Below are positions 60,325 through 64,000 of a stretch of DNA of 64,000 bases, piece after piece. The notes below the pieces were generated by a model. That model made no database searches. It had not been told where the DNA came from and saw only the letters and a list, made by a program, of their open reading frames with translations. The position numbers and the translations under genes are program-made. Every line of letters begins with the position of its first letter. Position 1 is the first letter of the stretch. Source of the DNA: Poritiphilus flavus (lineage in GTDB: Bacteria > Bacteroidota > Bacteroidia > Flavobacteriales > Flavobacteriaceae); assembly GCF_009901585.1 (NCBI RefSeq), contig NZ_WXYO01000001.1, forward strand, positions 620,001 to 684,000, written 5' to 3'.

Positions 60325-62673
60325 CTAGAAGTCCAGGTCTTCCAGATCGTTATCCGTATCGATCTCCTGTTGTATTTCTTCAATGATCTTGGTACAATCT
60401 ACATTGATAGACAATTCTTCCGGTTCTGGGAAGGCACCATCAGATACTCCGAGATCCTTATTCTTGTAATTCCTTTGCATATAAAGCGCCCATATTGGCA
60501 GTGCCATAGAGGCCCCTTGTCCATAGACAATAGTCCTAAAATGTGCGGCCCGGTCTTCGCCGCCTACCCATACTCCCGTGACCAGATTAGGGACCATTCC
60601 CATAAACCAACCGTCACTCTGGTTTTGAGTGGTTCCAGTCTTCCCGGCAATAGGGTTTGTAAATTCATAAGGGTAGCCGGTTATGATCTCCTTATAGACC
60701 GTAGTGTTCTTTTTATAGGTGTGTCTAAGCCTGGTTCCCGAACCACCTTCGGTTACTCCTTTCATCAAATCTATCATGGCATAGGCCACATCCTTGCTCA
60801 GCACATCCCTGGTTTCCGGAACGTATTCATACAATACCGTTCCGTTCTTGTCCTCTATACGGGTTACCATTACCGGTTTTACATAAACACCCTGGTTTAC
60901 AAAAGTTCCGTAAGCCCCAACCATTTCGTAGACGTTGAAATCCGGAGTGCCCAGGGCAATACTGGGGACTTCGGGGATTTCCTTCGTCAATCCAAGATTC
61001 TTTACAATGGAAACTACCGGCTTAGGGCCTACCCGGTCTATGAGCTGGGCGGTTACCGTGTTGATGGAATTGGCAAGGGCGTGTTTTAAGGTAAACATCT
61101 TACCAGAATACTTGCCATCTGAGTTTTTAGGACACCAGGGTTCCGGATTGCCATGCTTTTCCGCTTCTATGCAGTACTGGCTGTCCGGCAGAGAATCGCA
61201 AGGGGAATAACGCAATTGATCTATGGCAGCGGCATAAATGAAGGGTTTGAAAGTAGAACCTGCCTGCCTGGCTCCCTGAATCACATTGTCATACTGAAAG
61301 TGTTTGTAATTCAGGCCGCCTACCCAGGCTTTTACATGGCCTGTCTGAGGCTCCATAGACATCATAGCGGCCCTGAGAAATGTTTTGTAATAGCGGATAG
61401 AATCCAGTGGGGTCATTACAGTGTCCTTCTCACGGGTTTCACTATTCCAGTCAAAGACGGTCATCTCCGTTTTCTTGGTAAATGAAGTCCTGATCTCACT
61501 TTCAGACTTCCCGGCGGCCTTCATCTTTCTCCAGCGTTCGGAATTCTTCATTGCCCTTTCCGTAATTCGACTGATCTCCTCCGGGGTCAACTCCAAAAAC
61601 GGGGCGGTGCTATTGCGTTGAGGTGTATTTTGGTGAAAGAACTCAGCTTGCAGATTCTTCATATGCTCTGCGACCGCTTCTTCCGCATTCTTCTGCATAC
61701 GGGAATCAATAGTAGTATACACTTTGAGACCGTCCAGGTAGATATTCCATCTATCCCTTTCTCCCTCCAGCGCCGGCTTGGGGTTTTTATCTATCCAGTC
61801 TTTCAGGAAGCCCTGAAGGTACATCCTGAAATAGGTTGCCAGGCCTTCCCTATGGCTTTCAGGGTTAAAGTTGATGTCCATTTTCAAGTCCTGAAGGGAG
61901 TCCCGTTCTTTTTCGGAAATATAGCCGTATTTGGCCATTTGTCCCAGAACGGTGTTTCTTCTGGACTTAACCATTTCTTCCCTTCTAATGGGATTGAACA
62001 AAGAAGAGTTCTTAAGCATTCCCACGAGCACCGCAGATTCTTCGGTTTTGAGGTCTTTCGCTTCTTTACCGAAGTAGATGCGGGCAGCAGAGCGTATTCC
62101 ATCAGCATTATTCCCGAAATCGTAAATATTCATATACATGGATACGATCTCCTCCTTGGTATAATTTCGTTCCAGCCGCGTTGCGATAACCCATTCCTTT
62201 ATTTTCTGAGTATAGCGCTGCCATCCCCTGGCCCGCTGCCCGGTAAATAATTGTTTGGCCAATTGCTGGGTAATGGTACTGGCTCCTCCTTTTTTACCCA
62301 GGAATACAAAAGCCCGTAGGGTACCTCTGGCATCTATTCCAGCGTGGTCATAATATCTGGCATCTTCAGTAGCTACCAGGGCATGTACCAGATTTTGAGG
62401 TAGGTCCTCATAGGCCACATCGGTACGGTTGTCATCCAGATAGTATTTTCCGAGGGTCTCCCCATCCGAAGATAAGATCTCCGTTGCCAAATTGGTCTGT
62501 GGATTCTCTAAACGTTCAAAGGTGGGCATTTCGCCAAAGGCCCCCCAGGACGCGAGTAAAAAGACGAGGGCAACGAGAAAGACACCTGAAGCAAACAGTA
62601 TCCAGAACCATTTGATAAATTTCCCGAAGCCATTGGTATTTTTAGTAATCTTTTTCTTTGTGGATTTTGCCAT
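60325..62673 (-). CDS. mrcA: Bifunctional class A penicillin-binding protein (PBP1A type)
   Basis: 782 residues. Basic cytoplasmic N-terminus, membrane anchor (about 22-45), GT51 glycosyltransferase domain with catalytic Glu103 in EDARYYDHAGID and GGASTITQQLAKQLF, and a transpeptidase domain with the nucleophile Ser about 475 in GSTFKPF, SIN (in ALANSINTVT) and KTG in GKTGTTQN (about 674). It polymerises and cross-links peptidoglycan. The C-terminal tail is acidic. It begins 4 bases after gldH. Confidence 0.95.
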   Translation of the reverse strand: MAKSTKKKITKNTNGFGKFIKWFWILFASGVFLVALVFLLASWGAFGEMPTFERLENPQTNLATEILSSDGETLGKYYLDDNRTDVAYEDLPQNLVHALVATEDARYYDHAGIDARGTLRAFVFLGKKGGASTITQQLAKQLFTGQRARGWQRYTQKIKEWVIATRLERNYTKEEIVSMYMNIYDFGNNADGIRSAARIYFGKEAKDLKTEESAVLVGMLKNSSLFNPIRREEMVKSRRNTVLGQMAKYGYISEKERDSLQDLKMDINFNPESHREGLATYFRMYLQGFLKDWIDKNPKPALEGERDRWNIYLDGLKVYTTIDSRMQKNAEEAVAEHMKNLQAEFFHQNTPQRNSTAPFLELTPEEISRITERAMKNSERWRKMKAAGKSESEIRTSFTKKTEMTVFDWNSETREKDTVMTPLDSIRYYKTFLRAAMMSMEPQTGHVKAWVGGLNYKHFQYDNVIQGARQAGSTFKPFIYAAAIDQLRYSPCDSLPDSQYCIEAEKHGNPEPWCPKNSDGKYSGKMFTLKHALANSINTVTAQLIDRVGPKPVVSIVKNLGLTKEIPEVPSIALGTPDFNVYEMVGAYGTFVNQGVYVKPVMVTRIEDKNGTVLYEYVPETRDVLSKDVAYAMIDLMKGVTEGGSGTRLRHTYKKNTTVYKEIITGYPYEFTNPIAGKTGTTQNQSDGWFMGMVPNLVTGVWVGGEDRAAHFRTIVYGQGASMALPIWALYMQRNYKNKDLGVSDGAFPEPEELSINVDCTKIIEEIQQEIDTDNDLEDLDF

Positions 62674-62677
62674 TGTT

Positions 62678-63160
62678 CTAGTTGCGCTTTTCGATTTCGA
62701 AGCCTACATCGGTAATTCCGGGCAGTTCCGCAATACCTTCAACACTTCCATTTCTACGCATCGCGTGAGAAATACTTAATGTATATACGCCATTAACGGG
62801 AAAAACGATGTTTTCCTTATACCACAACTTATTTTCTTTTATACTTCCGAAACCTTTTCCCAGCCATTGGCCGTCTGGCAGGGCCATTTCGTACTCCAAC
62901 GTATCCCTTACCGTTTGGCCGTTGGGGAAGTCTAATTCGGTGATCAGGAAAAGATTGCTAAACGGGTAACTCTCGTCGTTGCGAACGTTGAGAAACACAT
63001 TGTAATGCTCCAGGGTATCTATTTCGGAAAATGTAAAGGCTATGATGTCGTCCTTGTTCCAGCTTCCTCTGGTAGTACTTTGATATTGGGAAACGACCAG
63101 ATTGTCGGTACAGGACCATCCCAGGGTGAGAATCATCAGAAAAAGCAGTGTTCTAGGCAT
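62678..63160 (-). CDS. gldH: Gliding motility lipoprotein GldH
   Basis: 160 residues from ATG at 63160 (MPRTLLFLMILTLGWSC, lipobox at Cys17). Beta-rich body with RGSWNKDDIIAFTFSEIDTLEHYNVFLNVRNDESYPFSNLFL and DGQWLGKGFGSIKENKLWYKE, as in GldH. In Flavobacterium, GldH is needed for gliding and works with the type IX secretion/motility system. It overlaps ricT by 8 bp. The longer frame upstream is antisense-like and not used. Confidence 0.9.
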   Translation of the reverse strand: MPRTLLFLMILTLGWSCTDNLVVSQYQSTTRGSWNKDDIIAFTFSEIDTLEHYNVFLNVRNDESYPFSNLFLITELDFPNGQTVRDTLEYEMALPDGQWLGKGFGSIKENKLWYKENIVFPVNGVYTLSISHAMRRNGSVEGIAELPGITDVGFEIEKRN

Positions 63161-64000
63161 TCTTGCTCGACTTTTTCTTCTGGTTTCTACGTCTTTGGTT
63201 CTTGCCTTTTTTTCTTCTGCGTTTTGGCCGATCAAATCGGGTGAGGCTATCTTGTCCCACCACATTTTCGAAGATCAAATTATCGTCATTGGTGTTCTCC
63301 GCAGCGTATTCTTCCAGGCTGGCAACTTTTTCTTTCTTTTTGTTGCGTTCCAGAATTTCATGAACCTGGTCTTTGGTCAGCGCGTGCCAGTTAGAGGGTT
63401 CATCCTTGTATGCATACCAAAGTGTTTCTTTAAAAATGTCTGTTTTCTGGCAAAAGGCCAGTCCCTTTTCGGTGAACAGCTTACTGTCCTGGGACGGAAA
63501 ATCTTTCAGGGCCTCCAGGTATACATCCAGTTCGTAATTGAGGCAGCATTTCAGTTTTCCACATTGCCCTGCAAGTTTCTGCGGATTTAGGGAAAGTTGT
63601 TGATATCTTGCCGCTGCCGTGCTCACCGAACGGAAATCCGAAAGCCAGGTAGAGCAGCAAAGCTCACGGCCACAGGACCCAACACCGCCAAGGCGTTGTG
63701 CTTCCTGCCTGTAACCTATCTGCCGCATTTCTATTCGTATCCCAAAGGCCTTGGCCATGTCCTTAATGAGCTGTCGGAAATCCACCCGTTCCTCGGCGGT
63801 GTAATAAAAGGTAGCTTTAGAACCGTCTCCCTGAAACTCCACATCGGAGATCTTCATTTCCAACCTGAGCAGAATGGCCATTTCGCGGGAGCGCTTTTTA
63901 ATTTCCTCTTCCTTGTTCCGGCACTTCTGCCACTTGTCAATATCTTTTTGAGTGGCTTTTCTATAAATTTTGGGGAGCTCCTCGTCATCTGAGGCAACCT
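63153..64000 (-). CDS. ricT: PSP1-domain protein RicT (cut by window end)
   Basis: C-terminal 282 codons or so; the frame is open to base 64000 (VASDDEELPKIYRKATQKDI at the window edge), so the N-terminus is missing. PSP1 core: LRLEMKISDVEFQGDGSKATFYYTAEERVDFRQLIKDMAKAF, then the cysteine cluster GSCGRELCCSTWL and CGKLKCCLNYEL that binds Fe-S clusters in RicT homologues. A basic, low-complexity tail (KRRRKKGKNQRRRNQKKK) ends the protein. Role in Bacteroidota unknown. Confidence 0.92.
   Translation of the reverse strand, partial: VASDDEELPKIYRKATQKDIDKWQKCRNKEEEIKKRSREMAILLRLEMKISDVEFQGDGSKATFYYTAEERVDFRQLIKDMAKAFGIRIEMRQIGYRQEAQRLGGVGSCGRELCCSTWLSDFRSVSTAAARYQQLSLNPQKLAGQCGKLKCCLNYELDVYLEALKDFPSQDSKLFTEKGLAFCQKTDIFKETLWYAYKDEPSNWHALTKDQVHEILERNKKKEKVASLEEYAAENTNDDNLIFENVVGQDSLTRFDRPKRRRKKGKNQRRRNQKKKSSKNA

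Noticed and set aside
1-64000. CRISPR arrays, tRNA/rRNA genes, prophage or replication origin
   Set aside because: No spaced direct repeats, no tRNA T-loop/acceptor pattern, no phage structural genes and no origin-like box cluster were seen on reading the intergenic regions.

Overview
The window looks like part of a chromosome from a marine-type member of the Flavobacteriaceae (phylum Bacteroidota). The sequence signs are a gliding-motility lipoprotein gene (gldH), Bacteroidota-typical families (DUF3078, DUF2480, DUF4421, LVIVD/choice-of-anchor B), many lipoproteins whose Cys is followed by Ser/Asp, few ribosome-binding sites, and promoters of the Bacteroidota type (-33 TTTG, -7 TAnnTTTG). 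Nearly all the DNA is core housekeeping sequence. No prophage, plasmid, CRISPR array, intact insertion sequence, tRNA or rRNA was recognised.

Layout. (1) 1-8260: a tightly coupled heme operon, hemA-hemC-hemD-hemE-(unknown gene)-hemF-(outer-membrane DUF4421)-PhzF-hemB, behind the start of a divergent gene cut by the window edge. (2) 8276-15647: serine hydrolase, CNNM/CBS membrane protein, MGMT, a lipoprotein, two nucleases and the GTPase HflX. (3) 15648-22901: an accessory-looking region with two large gene-poor intervals full of repeats and candidate small RNAs, three lipoprotein genes and a large one-protein two-component regulator. (4) 22902-30661: DUF3078, DUF2480 and a complete SUF iron-sulfur operon (sufA-B-C-D-S-E-T on the minus strand). 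(5) 30801-43000: lipoproteins, thiL, brnQ, a broken AbiH-type phage-defence gene, a Xaa-Pro aminopeptidase, a BNR-repeat protein and a DUF1624 membrane protein. (6) 43396-51453: an orphan TPR histidine kinase, a RimK/aspartoacylase pair and the sdhCAB operon. (7) 51471-58192: a phage-repressor-like divergent regulator pair, an aminotransferase, a thioredoxin-like protein, a LytS/LytTR two-component pair, a second serine hydrolase, an acetyltransferase and a 35-residue gene. (8) 58368-64000: the two subunits of a 3-oxoacid CoA-transferase with a foreign S23 gene between them, PBP1A, gldH and ricT (cut by the window end).

Most notable observation. Four intergenic sites (15661-15763, 15999-16105, 22618-22721, and minus strand 58361-58257) carry the same roughly 100-bp promoter module: an upstream block around GCACTTTATCGAAGAA, two CACAACA repeats (21 bp apart in three copies), the block ACAACATAAATTTAG, a 19-20 bp spacer, and a -7 box TATCTTTA or TACATTTA. 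Each drives a short unit that ends in an intrinsic terminator. Three units have no convincing reading frame and look like a family of 150-210 nt small RNAs. The fourth contains a 35-codon gene. Two of the copies sit beside 74-bp palindromic REP-like elements, and heptamer tandem repeats (CAGTRRN) are scattered through the same intervals. One heptamer tract supplies the last codons of pepP, next to the broken abiH. An S23 four-helix-bundle gene flanked by inverted octamer repeats splits the CoA-transferase operon.

How the genes work together. The heme cluster makes porphyrin from glutamyl-tRNA, the SUF operon builds Fe-S clusters, and the sdhCAB complex uses both cofactors (heme b, and the 2Fe-2S, 4Fe-4S and 3Fe-4S clusters). 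The rest is envelope building (PBP1A, GldH, lipoproteins), signalling and repair. All functions are inferred from reading the sequence; no database search was run.
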